Numbered from the stretch's first letter, positions 1 to 48,290 are shown. The stretch is DNA of 64,000 bases from Synchiropus splendidus (GCF_027744825.2 NC_071349.1:6510001-6574000), one strand, 5' to 3'. Notes: generated by a model not told the origin, from the sequence alone. Made by a program: numbers and translations.

Positions 1-3000
1 GGGTGGTTTTGGTTTGGAGTTATTCTCCACCACCACTGTGTTATTTTGCACTGCGATTGGAAGGTTAACAGAAGTGCAAGTCAGTTTTAAGATGCCTTGG
101 AATCAGGTAACCCCACACGTTCGTAGGGTCAGCGAAGTGGGTGATCAGAGCACTGTTTGTGTAATTTGGAGGTCTGTGATGCTCACAGCAGCTGGTGGAA
201 GTGAATTTGTGCTAGGTTGGATGAGTGAAGATGCCTTTTCCCCAACGACATGTTTTACTTATTTCTCCATTTATTTTTCTGTTTGCAATCATCCCACTTA
301 TCTTCAGACGTTTCAAGCCATAACTGCAAAGTCATGTCCTTATCTGGCTGGGCTCAAATAGTCTTTCTTGGCTCCTTGCTTTTTCGTCTGAGTTATTTTC
401 TTGCTATTTTCTAGTCCCTCTAATTTGTTTGTTCTGCGTCAGGATGACCTTTAGTTTGTCTGCTTGGTTTCTTCTTCATGAAGAAAAACCTGCCGTTTCG
501 CCAACCTTAGCCTGAGCACAGCGGTAGGGAAATTTAAGAGAGGTGGATCATCATCTTTACCAGCATCATCTCCGTGTTTCCCGGCTACGTTCCCACTAAA
601 AACAAAGAACTGAGCGAAGTTAATCAAAACCACAGCTCCCCCTCCAACTCACTCAGCTATAAAAATGAGGTCTATAAAGGCTACAGCAAATGATGATTTC
701 CTGTTACTCTTCTTAAACCAGACCACAGCGACGTCGGTGCTCTCCAACCTTCGGCGGGGGGCAGATTTGTGGATGAATTAATAACATGCCTGTTGACTGA
801 CCTCCTGTCTGTCTGTGCCTGGGCTTGAGAGTTAACATATGGGAAAGGATGAATGTGATCCAATGCGTGTTCGGGTGAACAATATAGACGGCCCAAACTC
901 TACGGTGCAAAATGTGCATGTCACATGACAAACTTGACCTGTCTCTAAATTCACTGAGCTGAACCGCCTGTGGCGTTTCATTATCCTGGGTATTAGGGGA
1001 TGGTTTATCTAACTGACTCAGAGAAGTATTTTAAACTGAAAAAAAATCATAATCGTTCAGGACATTTTACGAAAGGCTGATCTGTTGTAATTGACCATGT
1101 TGGTATCAGACTTTAACATTTAGTTTACATGCAGAAATGAGAAGTGTTTCAGTGCTTCAGGATAAATATATTAAATATAATGGCTATATAATAAATCGAG
1201 ATTTCTATACCATTTTTTAGGCATTATGTTTGTGTCACTTTTCAAGTGAGTGCTTATCCTGACCTTCATATAATATAGCACGGTGTTTGCGACCACCTGG
1301 TCTAATGAGGCGTGTCTCATATCTGCGTGCAGAAGAGGCCTATGTGGCGCTGCAGCAGGGTCATGAATTATTAACAGTGGTATGTGGTGGATGGTATTCT
1401 CCACTCTTCCCACCACCCTGCAGATACAAGCAGATGGCTCCTGTAAGGATGCTAAATATTAAATATCCTCCCATCCTGTTTGACTTTTTCCCAGAATCCC
1501 CTTCTCGCTTTAGCATCCAGGATTATAATGATGAGCCAGTTCATTGTGGGGTTCTCCTCACCATCTGCCAGTTTTTCCCACAGTTTTCAATCATGAAGTG
1601 CCACATGTTGAAACCTTCTTGACCTCCCATGAAGTTTGAAAGTTGACGGTGACATTTGTAGCTTTTGTATACCAAGTGGGGCACCTTTTATTCAGTTGAT
1701 CACAAAGTTAGTTCAAGTGACGTGACTCTTTTTTAAAAGCAAGTCCTACTGTATATATGGATTTTCAATAACTAAAATATATGTTATACACCTCTAATGT
1801 GTGGCAAGACTAATGGATGACATCTATATTTTCAAACTGGAATTTAGTCTTCATCCGGACCTCAAATATATCTATTTGATGCATTGATCTAGCTCATGTT
1901 GAGCTCTTTTAGATGACAGGTGAACCTCACGATCCTGAATTGTTTCAAATAAATCCACGATCACTGACACCCCCTCAACCCCGAATTCCACTTCCCCCCT
2001 CCACTTCGGAAACAGTTCATCCGTCACAAGGATGATGTCATCATACCATTGAGATGCATGTGTTTTCGAGGATTTGGACCAAGCTAACTGAAAATGCTTC
2101 TCCCACTCACACTGCTTTTATCTTCTAAGTAACTCATTTGTCTCCTATTATTGATCCAACTTCTCCCTCCGCTTGTTGCTCTTGTCTTTCTTAAACTCTC
2201 ACTATTTCCAAACTGACTCATCTGTGTTGACTAATCTCCTTTACGCCTGCACTCACCAGTCATCGCCCAGAGTCATGCTCTCCACTCCTCCCTTATCCAT
2301 CTTAAGAGCAGCTCTGTGTACATCAGGAAAGTCTCTGGCTGACGGTTGTCTGTGGGAAATAGGCCAGGAAGGTCTGAGGATTTGTGTGGGAGAGTTGGTA
2401 AACCTTTCTAAAATTAGCTGGGTTTACAGTGAAGCACAGGGGTTTACAGCCACTTTATAAATCTAGCCATATTGGGGAGTTACAGCGTCCCGCTGTGGAG
2501 GTCAGATGAGATTGCTTACTCCAGAGGTGTCAGGTGGGAGTGAAGCTGCTTCAGAAGTGTGCTGTCGTCCGAGGTCGCGAGATAAAAGCGGCAAGTGTGT
2601 GGTCATCTTTTGCTCTCACTACAGTGGAAAAGGAGTCGGTGTTTTCAAATGAATCTATTAGGAACTAGTGGGAGTGAACATTCATTGAAGCTTTCATCAC
2701 AGAGCTTCGACTGAGAACTCATTTGGAAAACCGGTGAGAGAAACTCATCCAGAATGTTCCATGTTCAAACACACAACTACCAGGTCAAGTTGTGTGCAAT
2801 TACATCACATGTACTCATAACAAATGATGGCCAAAAAGCAGTCAACAATAACAGGATCTTAACACTCATTATGACATTGATAGCTACGACATGTTAGACT
2901 AGCTAAACACCCTGCACTCTGAACATTCTCGCCAGTGACTCAATATTCAAGACTCTTGAACCACAAGCTTGATGATGAGGAAAATATAGACCAAAAAATA

Positions 3001-3760
3001 CATGACGGACCGAAGCTGATCGCAGAGGCTGATCGGAAAAGTGTGGGCACAACGTTTACTGTACAAAATGAACAACCTGATGACTAAACTCAGTGAGTCA
3101 ACCTCATGAAAAGAGGCTGGCTAGTTGAGGGTGGGATCAGACAGGATGGACAGCAATGTTTGTGGACTCGACCTTGGTGTCTTCTAATGGGTCCTGTGCA
3201 GTGACTATTGTCAACTCTCAAGATGGCACCCAACTCAGCTGGCAGTAATTCTGATTCATGAGCCATCCACTCCATTAAAAGACCAAGTTACCTACTCAAC
3301 AGTTCCAGATTTAAGGATACATATTGTCGAAAAGCAACACAGCAACAAAACCATATTTCCAAGACCAAAACACAGCTCAGCCATATGACTTATTTAGCTG
3401 TGTTTTCCTTCAGCAGTAGCCGACCTAAACAATCTTACTCGGTGTGTTTGGATCAGAAAGATTCACTGGCTGAAAAATTGATCTGCAAAGGCAGTAGTGC
3501 TTATTTTCATGTTGGCAACACTTTCATCTCAGACCCAGGTGTAGGTGTGCGTTCCCTCTGCGCTCACTTACTCAACGTTTTCATCACTTCTCCTTTAAAG
3601 TCTTGGGCCTTGGCAGACAGAAGTGTACTTTTTCTCCATCCCCAGCCTCAATTTCAGTGCATGTGTGTCTGATGTAGTGATGCCACACGCTTAACCGCAT
3701 GTGAGTCAATCAGAGCGGGGCCCCTCTGTCGGAGCGCTGACGCCTGTCTCTTGATTTCAG
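1..3760. other. TIAM2 intron (upstream part), no coding exon recognised
   Basis: Presumed intron preceding the first visible TIAM2 exon. I read both strands for an RBD- or PH-like exon flanked by AG/GT and saw none. The sequence is unremarkable, AT-leaning and without a clear mobile element. The short open frames here lack family motifs. Confidence 0.6.
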
Positions 3761-34382
<30,622 letters not shown>

Positions 34383-35255
34383 CACGTCACTGTTCACATC
34401 GGGATCAACGCTGTTTCAGCAGAATTTCAAGTTGAAATAGCGCAAGCGTGTGAGCGGACAGTGATCTTTCCACCCCGCTGATGAAGTGACTCTGTGCCTT
34501 TCTGAATCTTTCAATCCTTAAAAGGGTGGAGATGACATCCAAAGCGGTTATTTTGGGAGCAGCAGTCTGGGAAGTTGTGGCCCTCAGAGCCGCGGAACGT
34601 TCCACCCGCCGACACTGGCTACAGTCCACCACCTCGCTGCACCTTCTGCACTAACGTTACACTGTCTGCCTGAACGTTTTGTACAGTTTTTAATGTTATT
34701 GACACACTAATTTATTTCTAGGTTGTGTATATTCTTGGGTAAATGCTTGAACATTAAAGGTTCAGATACAAAAGATGCAGATCACATTGTTATCAATTTA
34801 GTCGGTTGCTTTTGTCGGCAACTGCTTCTTCAGGTCTGAGTGCTGAGATGTGTCGACGCTGCTGAGGATCTTTACTCATTTCAAGTTCTTTGTTGCATAT
34901 TTACATTTAAAAATACACCTGTAACTGAGTGACAAAAATCAAAGTATAAGTTTTACACCACATGAATGCAGTAGTACCCTTTAAACCTTTCTTTCGAAAG
35001 TCTAGAGTGGTCTTCACACCAGTCTCAGCCGCATTCACTTTGCAAAAATCTCTGATCTCTTCTGCTAGTACATTTCTACCGACTTTATACTTGATGATAG
35101 AAGAAGATATTTTTGTAAATGTTGGTTCTCAAAGCTTTTTTTTTTTTTTTTTTTTTTTTTTAAGAATTTTCTGCTGGACGCTAGAAACCAATGAATGTGA
35201 ACGCTTCTCTCTTCTGGAGTCGTTTTATGAATAAAAGTTGGATCTGTGAAAGTGT
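34383..35255 (+). promoter_or_regulatory. TIAM2: TIAM2 3' UTR with two candidate poly(A) signals
   Basis: ATTAAA at 34753-34758 and AATAAA at 35230-35235 would end 3' UTRs of roughly 0.4 and 0.9 kb. Between them lies a run of 26 T residues (35136-35161), which could be the A-tail of a minus-strand retrocopy or simple slippage. Which signal is used cannot be told from sequence. Confidence 0.6.
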
Positions 35256-37251
35256 GGAGTGAGGCTTGTTCTTCAAAGTCTGTCGCTTTGGCTTCAGGTG
35301 CGGTGACGGGTAGCGCAGTTAAGCGTCTTATCTTCCGCTTCGTCCCCAGGCGAGAATTCCCGCCACTTCCCGATTAGCTGTCACGGTATCGGGAGCAACG
35401 TCTCCAGAGGTTTCACTAGTTTGACAGAAGTGGGACGCGGTTGTGACGAGGAGCTGGAACCGACACGTCGCTACATATACATCTTAGCGATAATAGCCGC
35501 TAGGTGTTAGCTTTAGCGAGAGTAGCACATTTTCATAAACAAATATACAGATTTTTCTTGAGTTTTTTTGAGGCGCTCAATCCTTTCAAGTCGGTTAGCA
35601 TTCAAGCAAAGTGGGGTTTCCAGATACTATTAGCATTTTCAAAACTCACGATTACATTGCTGAGGGATAAGTTTTAGACAAAGAGAAGGACCCAATGGGA
35701 GGCACGGGTTGAAAAGTTGGGCTGGAAAACATATCTGATGCAAGGATGATCCAGCCACACTGAACAACACTGAGTTCGATCGCTTGATTTTTTTGCCCAA
35801 ATCTAGGTTTTAGTGATTTAGTGATCTGAAATAGCAAGGACATGCTAAATGCTAAAGACATGCTGATACAGAAGGCTGCTTCCACAAGTCTGCCAGCTAG
35901 CCTGACAATGTAACTCACAACTCAACGATAAACAGAGGAAAATGGCGAAACCCGACTGAGAAGTGCAAACAATATCAGTTGTAGCTTGGCAACAAAACAT
36001 AAACAAAATCATAGAAATATATTCTTATGTCAATTTTTGTTGAACATTTTCTTGTGTCACCACCTCTCAGCAGGAAGTAGACTCTTATTAGCACATAAGC
36101 AACCTATCTTAAAAAGCACCTTTCTTTACTCAAATAACTTAACGTAAGAAAACATTTCATTGTATATTCAATTTTTGTGTATTAAGAGACAACAACACAA
36201 GTTCAGTATCTCATCTCATGCTGCTCACTGTGTCCGTGTCAGACTGTGGCGTCCTCATTGAGTCATGTCGTGACTCCACAGATACATTCAAGTGACAACA
36301 AGTCAGGAGCAAGCTCAACTCATTCATAGCTCGACAAGACTCACTCAGAAAATCCAAGTTTTCTTCCCCTACAGCACAAAACGCTGCACACTTGCTCACA
36401 ACCCCAGGATTGTTTTTCGCTGCCAAACTGGAAGTCCAGCTTTCTTAATCTGCCTTGTAGAAATGATGAAATCTGCTTGTAGTCGCAGATTAACGCCCAC
36501 CAATCATCAAAACTGAGCGACTTCTGCCGCTGGCGAATCAACCCGCGCACGCCATCTGCCACCCTGGCAGGAAGCGGCACCGGCTGCTCATGACGGCGAT
36601 AATGCGCGCTGATATTGACCAGAGAAGCAGAGCCTCAGCGAGGTAGCGCCTTGATTTAGCTTGCCAGGTGCTAGCATCGCAAGGACTCACAGAATGTCTT
36701 AACACACTGAAGGGTAGTTTAAGATTCAGTGTGCAAGTCACATTTGAATCTCGCACTTCAGTTGGAACGTTTGTCCTGAGCCATGCGAGCTGCTGCTAGC
36801 CGTATTAGCTAGCATATTAGTTTGTCTTCAGCAGCTAATTTAACATTTTAGGTTTAGTAACTTTGTTGCTTGAATATGTGTTACAGTAGCATCAGCAATA
36901 TTAGCTGCGTAGTCACATTAGCATTGTAGCGGGATTAGCAATAGACTAGGGTTAGCTCGCTGCCCACGCTGGACAAATGTATACATCATGTCTGCAAGAT
37001 GTCAACTCAAAATTAAACTGTCGAAACTGTTGTCACAGCTAAAAGGAGACCAAAGAAGTGAATGTTAGCAGTACAGCTAGGAACCTTCTCATAATCATTT
37101 GAATTCCCTGATTTATTTCAACACAGATGTGCGCAATAAAAACATCACAGTGGCCTTTAGTTTGAGCTAAAACAGTCATGTATAAATCACAATTCTTCCT
37201 TATGTGGCTATTGCGCATACAAAGCTGAAATACTAGGTTTTTTTGTTTGAA

Positions 37252-37294
37252 TTATATATATATACATATATATATACATATATATATACATACA
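37252..37294. repeat. (TA)n/(TATATACA)n microsatellite
   Basis: Three TATATATATACA-like units in an intergenic setting. Confidence 0.9.
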
Positions 37295-37497
37295 TGTTAG
37301 CAACAGCGATTGGTTGAAATGAGGAAACAGTAAAAACAGTGAAACAGGATCAGATATGACCACATTCCCGATGTTTCGTCTCAGCATTAGGATGGACATA
37401 AAGCGGCATGGATCATTCGCATTTTAGCTTCCGTTCAAACAAACAAATTTAAAAAAAAATTGAGCTTCTTTCATTTTCAACTGCCAAATAACAATGT

Positions 37498-38060
37498 GCC
37501 GTATTTTCGGGTCAGTAAGGCACAGTTCTATAGGTACTGTGACTTATACTACTTATGCACCGTGTACATTTGAAAAGATATAAATTCATCTAAATGTCAT
37601 TCGACGCTGACTGACATGATCAAGGAGTAAACCTTACATCTTGATTCGCTCTCCAATACAGAAATGTCTTGTGATCACACAGGAATAAGCGGCACAATAA
37701 CACGTACCATAGATGAGACACTATCATGGTGTTTTTACATGGAAAATTCCCAGCGAGAAACAGCACAATAACAATATGACAGGAACAACTCGGACACCTG
37801 GCGGTGAGAGCGGCAGCAGAAGAGTGATATTTATTTACTTCTCATCATTAAAAGCAAGTACTTTACCTGTCATCGTTGTGATAAATAAAATAAAGTCTGC
37901 CTTTACTTCCTTGCTAAATTCTGTTTAAACTCAGTTAAATCCAGAAGCATTGAGGACCTTCGTGTTGTTAGCGCTTCACACACTGGTAAAATAATTTCCC
38001 TCCAAAAATGTGACTTCTGGTCCGGTGGACTTGTGTGTTCTTTTCTTCAAAAATACAGCG
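37498..38060. mobile_element. Possible decayed non-autonomous DNA transposon
   Basis: The left side (gccgtattttcgggtcagta) and right side (tgtgacttctggtccggtgg) resemble the two ends of a widespread vertebrate element whose ends read 'TATTTTCCGGACTATAAG' and its complement. Both are heavily diverged and the boundaries are guesses. Confidence 0.35.
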
Positions 38061-38403
38061 AGCGCACACTGACATGACACAAAGCAACAAAATCACGGAA
38101 CAATTTTCTGAGCTACACGAGCATGATAGCAACAACGCTACATGAAGCTCTGACAATGCTGGACTTGCTAGCGGGAAGTCAGCGCAGCTACAGGTCACTG
38201 TATTTAGCTTGACAACACGATGACCACAAAATACTCAAGTTTGTAGTTTATTGAACTCCCACTAAACAAGGCAAACACTGTATTTTGTCGGAGGGGGTGA
38301 CAACAATTCGATCCAAATTCAGAGGCTCTTCTCTGTCACCTCAAATCCCCCGCGCTTGGGATAAACTGTGAGCAGAGGAACAAACACATCACTTCAGAAA
38401 ACA

Positions 38404-38409
38404 TTTATT
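38404..38409 (-). promoter_or_regulatory. TFB1M: TFB1M poly(A) signal
   Basis: TTTATT on the plus strand is AATAAA on the minus strand, 389 bp beyond the TFB1M stop codon. It is a plausible end of its 3' UTR. Confidence 0.6.
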
Positions 38410-38797
38410 GTAGTCAGAAAAGATGACATTCGGGATTTAGAACTGGTTTGATGGACCTTTTTCCACAAAAAAAAAAAACAACCCACACCTGTCAACTTCT
38501 CAAAGCTCTCTGGAGAAAGAAGGTAATTCTCACCACTTTCCTCCTCCGTGTCCCGGAAGGCTGCAGAGAGGAGCGTTGGTTTTCATGCTTGTAATCAGCG
38601 AGCGTGGTTCTTAAGAGACGCTTTTGTGAGGAACTCCACGAATCAAACGTTCTCTGAAGGGTCCTCATCCTCTGCTCGTCTTCTCCCTCTGTGTACAGCG
38701 CTTCTCCTCCGCTCAGGGGGAAGGTTTTAAAAATGCATGTGTGCGGCAGGTGGAAATGTCACGGCGCAGAGCAGCGTGTTGTCTGGTGAAGGCTTTT

Positions 38798-41914
<3,117 letters not shown>

Positions 41915-44900
41915 CTACAACACACAAGCGGCAGGGGAATATCTTAAAAGTACATCACGACAAGAGAGGAGCAGGTGTGGCGGGCGAGACGCCGCCTGCC
42001 AAATGGCAATACAGATGCAGGGCTGGATAAAACAGAGAGGGAGAGAAAGAGGTGGAGGGCTGACGCAGTGGGATAATAGACAAAAAGCGAGAGGCTGGTG
42101 AAGAAGATGACGCAGCATGGCTGGCTGGCGAGACGGTTCCAGTTGCCACAGTAACACCTGTGCGCTGGACCAGAGAGCCTTTTTCCTTCCCCTCTCTCTG
42201 CAGCAGCTTCCTTAGACTCACCATTATGACCACCTCCGAATCTGTGGAGCGTTCATGTTCTAATCGCCGGCTCATTCAGCATCACTAGACATCAACACTG
42301 AGGCTCATTATCTTAAATCTGCTTCTTCCTCGTCTCAGACGGAGCGAGCTGGGCAGAGGCTGAAGGGAGGCAACACTGTGTCCCACTAAACAAGAGTAAT
42401 TCTTGCATGCTCCTCTGTAGCTAAATCATTCCACCATCATCACAAGACTCAACCACAGTAGACAGGGGTCGCAAGACCTTGAAAACCAGCTGGTCAAATG
42501 AGAACTAAAGGAAAGGCAGCCTGCGACACTATTGCCTTAACCCTGGTTCGAGTTGAGGTAAGGTGTCCTTTACTGTTAGAAATGGTGTCAGAAGTGGGAT
42601 GCTCATTGAAGGTCAGGATTGCAACGCAGTTATGACAGTGTTGTGCAGTGTAAAGATCGACTGATAGTTCACTTCTCTAAAGCAACCATTTGAAGAGAAA
42701 GCATGTGGAGGTCAAGGCACATCAGTTGAAAACCGGGTACAGTAAAAACAGGCACAAATATCAATTGGTCTTAAGGGAATCGGCTCTGTACTCTCTTCTT
42801 CATTCAGAACAGAAAACTGTAATCTACAGCAGCCCTGTAACTCCGAAAAAGTCAGTTAAATCATTTTCCGTCCCATCTTCTGTTCTCGTTTCGTAACTCG
42901 TCGTAGCTCAAAGCTGTTGTCACATTGCGACAGCGGTCCCATCTGGCCATGGCCAGATGTTGGTCAAAGCCTGTCCTCATTATTGATGTTGTGCGCAACA
43001 TTGGGTGCTGTTTTAAACCCAAAAACCAAGGATGTACTTTTCATGTTCATACATATTTTATGCAGACATGACTTCGCATTAGGGAGCAGCCAAAAATGTT
43101 TTTACATCTCCCCAACAGGAAAGAATTTACTTTCTGAGGAAGCTCATGTGACAGTGCCATTGAACTTGTCATCGCTCTTGTACACGGCAAATTTTAAAAA
43201 ATGACAGTGTAGAATAAAACAAAAACCAAACAGCTGGTGTATTTTTAGGCAGTCCTTTAATTTCTCTGACCCAGAGACCTGCACTGTCAAGCTCCATCAC
43301 TCGAGGGCCAGATCTTCAAATATGTGCTGTTGAAACAGGAACCTCTTGAACAGTGTACCACAAGCAGTGACTGAAATGTAAAACAAAAAAATAAACATTT
43401 GTTGTTTCAGAATCTAAATTTAGCTACTTCATACACAGCTGCAGCCAAAGCTTCATCACATTCAAACCATTTTTTTTTCGACATGTAGCACAAACAAACA
43501 TCTGCTTTTCCTTCCTTCATTTAACTTATGTCTTTCTATGAAACTTTCTCTGGAGAATGTCTGTTTAATTGTTGACTATAATACTTGCTTTAAAGGAGTG
43601 TCACTGCAATTGTTTTGTCTGACATGAAGTAAAGGTACCCTGTCATCGCATACATACTGTACATACATGCATCGACAGTTAACCACCACTCAGTCCTGTT
43701 CAGGATTGCGGGGAGTGGACCAGCTCCTGCACTTCCCTGTTATTGCAGTGGTTTCATTTTGAGTTCGAGTCACCGACCCAGGGGCCACGCCAGAAGCCAA
43801 AGAGTTTAGTTTAATACATGTTTATCTTTCTATTTATTCTTTTTTTTGCAGACAAATTCGACAAAGAAAACATGAACTCATGTTCCCCAACAAGTCATGC
43901 TGAATAGTTCAATTCATAATTCATAAAGGAAATGTAGTTTCCATCTGTGCTCCAAATCTATCCAAAAAAATGAATAGTTAAACTCGGTGATGGGATTTTA
44001 AACCCCAAAACGTGCTTGCAAAAGTGCAATGTTGACGTTCAACAGTTCATAAAACACAAGTGTAGAGGGCAGATTATTTAATTTTAGGATCTCAAATGCC
44101 CAACCATTGAACTGGCTACACAAGTCTCGGTAAAATGAGGCTTGTCATCGCTGTCAATATTGAGTTGTGAACCAAGTGTTCTATAATAATAATTATTATT
44201 GCATAAATTAAAAATGGCACCTGAAGTTGGAAGCAGCTGTAATTCTTTGGCACATGTTTGTCTCACAAATTATTTTCAGCTCACTGCAATATTTATCCAA
44301 GACATTAACTCCATCAACTCTTCTTTTTTGATGACCACACAACTTCATTTCACCATTTCATTTTCCAAATGCACATCTTGGTTTGTCTTTATCATCTGAA
44401 CAGCAGACGCAAACAAAGAGAAATCCTTATCGGCCATCTGTGCATTTGTACAAGAAAGATGTGACAATGAATATCGGAAATTAGGGAGTGAACCACATTC
44501 AGTGTGTGAAAACAAATATGATCTCCACACATGCACAGTTGGGGGTCTGCTTCTCCTGCGTGGGAGCGATCTGGATCTGACCAGCTGTCATACGAGGTGG
44601 TGTGTTTTTTGTCCAGGCTTATTGAAATAAAAAAATGAAACTGCATGATATGTGAGGGAGAGTCCAGGGCGATCCCTCGCCTCTTGTCCCAGGTAGCCAG
44701 GCTCAGAATCAGCCCCCAAAATGAATAAGGAGAAGATAAATTGAATGACATCACTGTCATTCAGTCATCCTCTCATGAACTGTAGCAGCTGCCACAATGC
44801 ACAGAATAAAACCTAAAAGGCAAACACTCTCATGAAGCCACACTCTTAGCTGAGCAAACACACACGGAGGTAAAATAAAGGGACATCTAATGCAGCTCTC

Positions 44901-45261
44901 CTGTTAAAATCACAAGCCCCGGGGGGCCTTCTCTGCACCCTTGAAGTTTGCACGTCTGGATTGTGACTCATTCACAGATGCTTTTTTGCATTCCTGTCCT
45001 GGAGGCTGCTGCTGCTGTTGATAATTAGGCCAGATAAAAAAGAAGTGGTCCAAGGACTGGAAGAGGTCATCTAATTGGATGTTGAGAGTCCACTTTCTCA
45101 GAAGTGTTAGAATTCAGCCCACTGCTGTTTCGCCTCTTATCAGATTTGTAGATAACCTCAAGGAGCTGGACGGCATCAGAGAGCTGGCTATTCGTGGTGG
45201 TTTCATATTTTGGAAAAACGTCACGTTCATTAGGATCTTCTCAGCTCCTTTATCTGAGACA

Positions 45262-45492
45262 ATGGATGGAACCTATCTCAGACATGCGATGATAGAGGTG
45301 GGGAACACCCTGGATCAGTCACCGTTCCATAACAACAGATGCACAGCTCTGGACAATTTCGACTACTCCATTCACTCCACTATGTTTTTTGGACCATGGG
45401 AGGAAACCGGAGTGTCTACAGAGATAAAGGTGTCTCACAAGATAAAGGTGAGAATATGAGGGCTGCAGCAATACCCACTGCTCCACCAGAAT
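45262..45492 (-). mobile_element. Degenerate fish SINE-like repeat, longer copy
   Basis: Plus-strand order: 'ggatggaacctatctcag', 'ggtggggaacaccctggatcagtc', 'ttttggaccatgggaggaaa' and then 'ctgcag.aatacccactgctccacca'. This is the same module order as the teleost repeat seen in part at 16080-16208 (…gga.cc.atcccag…ggg.acaccctgga.aggtc…ggactgtgggaggaaaccggag…accactgcgccacc). It is diverged but collinear, on the minus strand relative to its tRNA-like head. Confidence 0.65.
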
Positions 45493-48290
45493 GGAAGGTA
45501 CTGGATAGATGAAGTTCAAATAATGGTGTGAAATCAGAAATCCAACCCCTTTTCTTCAAACCCGACCCCAAAACCACGTCTCAACACAACCAGTATTCTG
45601 GCATGTACGAACAGCTATTTGCAGTGAGACTAACTGTACGCTCACACCAAATGCAACTTGGTGACACTTGCTACTCGCGACTGAGTAGCTGCTTTCTAGC
45701 CACCATAGTGACTCCCCCTGTGACATGGCAGATCGGAGTGGCAGAACTGAGAATCCATTCCAGTGTTTAGGAAAATCTGGGCAGTGACTTTCAAACGTGC
45801 CACCCAATCAGATTTTTCAGAACATATTCAGTGTCGCCAATACATGGATACATACACGGGTTAGTGTGAGTTTGATAGACATTCCAGCAGACCATTTCAA
45901 CTGGTATGTGTGTTTTCAGTTCTGCACGTTCCACAGATGTTGGAGCATTTAGCTGGTTCCATCGCAGGTGTATCGTGGATTTTGAGCCACATTTTAACAC
46001 AATGCCTGGCTGAAAAAAATCTCCTACCTCACCAGTTCAAAAGCTGTCTTGGAAAAACATCAAAAATATTATCAGAATTCTACATTGCAGGATGATGTGA
46101 CACACCGCATGAGACAAATGTGACATCATGCTACTAGGAAAAACAATAGCCATGATGTAATCCGGTATCTAAGCTCAGAACTCATGTCAGCATTGCAAAC
46201 AAACATGCCAGTGGTGATTATCAGAAGCGCTGAGATTTGTTTAAAGCATTAACTTGTCATATTAAACGCGTCTCATTTAGCGTTAGTGTTGGGTCCAGCT
46301 TAATGCGTTCATCATTACATCAGCCGCTATAGATCCGATGATGCAGTCAAAAGCACGCCGGCTCACAAACAGTCGCTCTCAGTGGACCATGAACGGTTGG
46401 TGTGCAGTTTGGTTCAAAACAAAGGCCCGGCGTTAGGAGCATCAATACTTCCACCTGTCACATCAACATGGAGGGGGATTTTAGTTTGGAATTCTGCATG
46501 CTTGGAGCGCTGCTTGGCTGATGCAAGATCAGAGCGCAATCTGCGAGGAAGAGGCTATAAAAATGGGATGCCTTTAATTCCACTCTCTGCTGGAATAATT
46601 AGGCCATTTATATTCTGCAGTTGATGATTTAGGAGAGGAGTTGGGGAGGGGAGGGGGGTCGATATTGGGACTATACAGGCAGCAGCATTTCGGCCATCAG
46701 CTTGTCCACATCACCTTTTTGCTATGATTTATGTATGGCCTTGCTACACAGCTTCACTTGGTGGCGGCGGTGTAATATATCCTCCTTCGTGCCATTAATC
46801 CTTCGGCCAATAACCTCAACATGCAAGGAAACTCCATTTTAAATCATGAGCTGACACCTGGGCCTCCGCTGAGATGCCCTCGGCTCCAGCTGCCTGGCCC
46901 GCCCTCCTCACGGGGAAAATGCTTTGTGTGCGACAGCAGATAGTCAACTGGAGCTGCAGACTTATTGACCCACCGTCACAGCCTTCATATCTTTCCATGC
47001 CTCTCCACATACACACATCGAGCCCCTTCTTCATTCCTTCCTTAGAAAAGTGACTGTTGGAGTCAAACGTACAAGGGGAAGACTTGACCTGACACTGAAT
47101 AGAATTATCTTGAGTAAATGGATAAAATATAATTTCATCTGGGATTATTTCCATTCACCTGTGACTAAATTATGCTGACTGCACTATGACTTTGATTAAG
47201 GACAAGATCCAAGCGCGACTCTTCTGCCCAGTTGAAACGCCACAGAAAATACCTTTTTGAGTCAATTGACTCAACCACAACACCACCTCTGGCTTAACAT
47301 CTGAAAAGGTCAGAAGGATTTGACGCTGAAAGCCACTCGCCTGCTTCCGTTCACCCTTTATGACCCACATCGGTGTCCTAGCCAAAACCTCTTCAGGTAC
47401 CGTGTTTTTCAAATGCTCCAACTTCACACTTACTAGGACGACAACACACATTTGTGAGCATCAACCCCACAAAGACTATGAGAACATGGCGTGCAGAACA
47501 CAACACAGGTTCACCAGCCTACCTATAAAGTACTGTGGAACTAGTGGTTACAAGTAGTGGTTCGTGTCTCACTGCCTTGGAAGAAGCTAGCGACATCCTG
47601 CGCTGACCCAAGCAAGCATTTCTGAGAATGACCTGTCACTTACTCGTATTATCTTTACAGCACAAATAAAAATACACCTGACAGTCACTAACAGAGAAAT
47701 AACTAAAAGCTAAAACTAATCTGTTTGATAATGCCAGTTTGAGCTGTGGACCAGCTTAATACCAATAAAGTCAGACTCAGAGAGTCAAGTTGCGTTTTCA
47801 GATAAAATAATGTGGAAAATATTACTGTTCCCAGAAGAAAAATTGAAAAGGTCAAAATGCAAAGCTCAGAGCAACAAGCTAGTTTGATATTGTCCACGGC
47901 AGAAGACCTTTTCTGACCCACATACGCACAATACTGGAGTCCCCTTAACACACTAGTGAATGGCAGGGTTTCATGACCTTCCAATGGGAAAACACACAGC
48001 CCCGTGTTCCCAGTAGCTCCCTCCCAGTTCCACTGTCTTGTTGCATGTGAGTGTTCTCACCGATGCCTTGTGAGTGGTAATTTGTCATGTCCCTCTTAGC
48101 GTAGCAGAGACGGGATGGCAGAGGCCCCGGGGCTGCAGGCGCTCCACTACCTGAACCAGTAACACTTATATAAGGCAGGTTCTAAGAAAAGCCGGAGTAT
48201 GGAAGGAAGACGAACACGGCCAAGCTTAGAGAGCTGCTGCAGCTAAAGAAGAGGAGTTGCATTAATCATGAAAATACCTTGAGAAGACAA

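Larger units (their letters stand above)
35256..38403. other. Intergenic region between convergent TIAM2 and TFB1M
   Basis: 3.1 kb. It holds repeated gctagc/ttagc-type words (36780-36970), a TA/TACA tract (37252-37294) and a possible decayed transposon with 'tattttcgg..cag.aaggc' at one end (37498-38060). No gene recognised. Confidence 0.65.

Noticed and set aside
41955..42275. Minus-strand frame upstream of the TFB1M penultimate exon as another TFB1M exon
   Set aside because: No KPE, NLPF or SAM-binding motif; a GTGAGT-like site is present but the peptide does not match the family.
48040..48100. GTGAGA donor on the minus strand as a TFB1M exon end
   Set aside because: The upstream peptide shows no TFB1M similarity.
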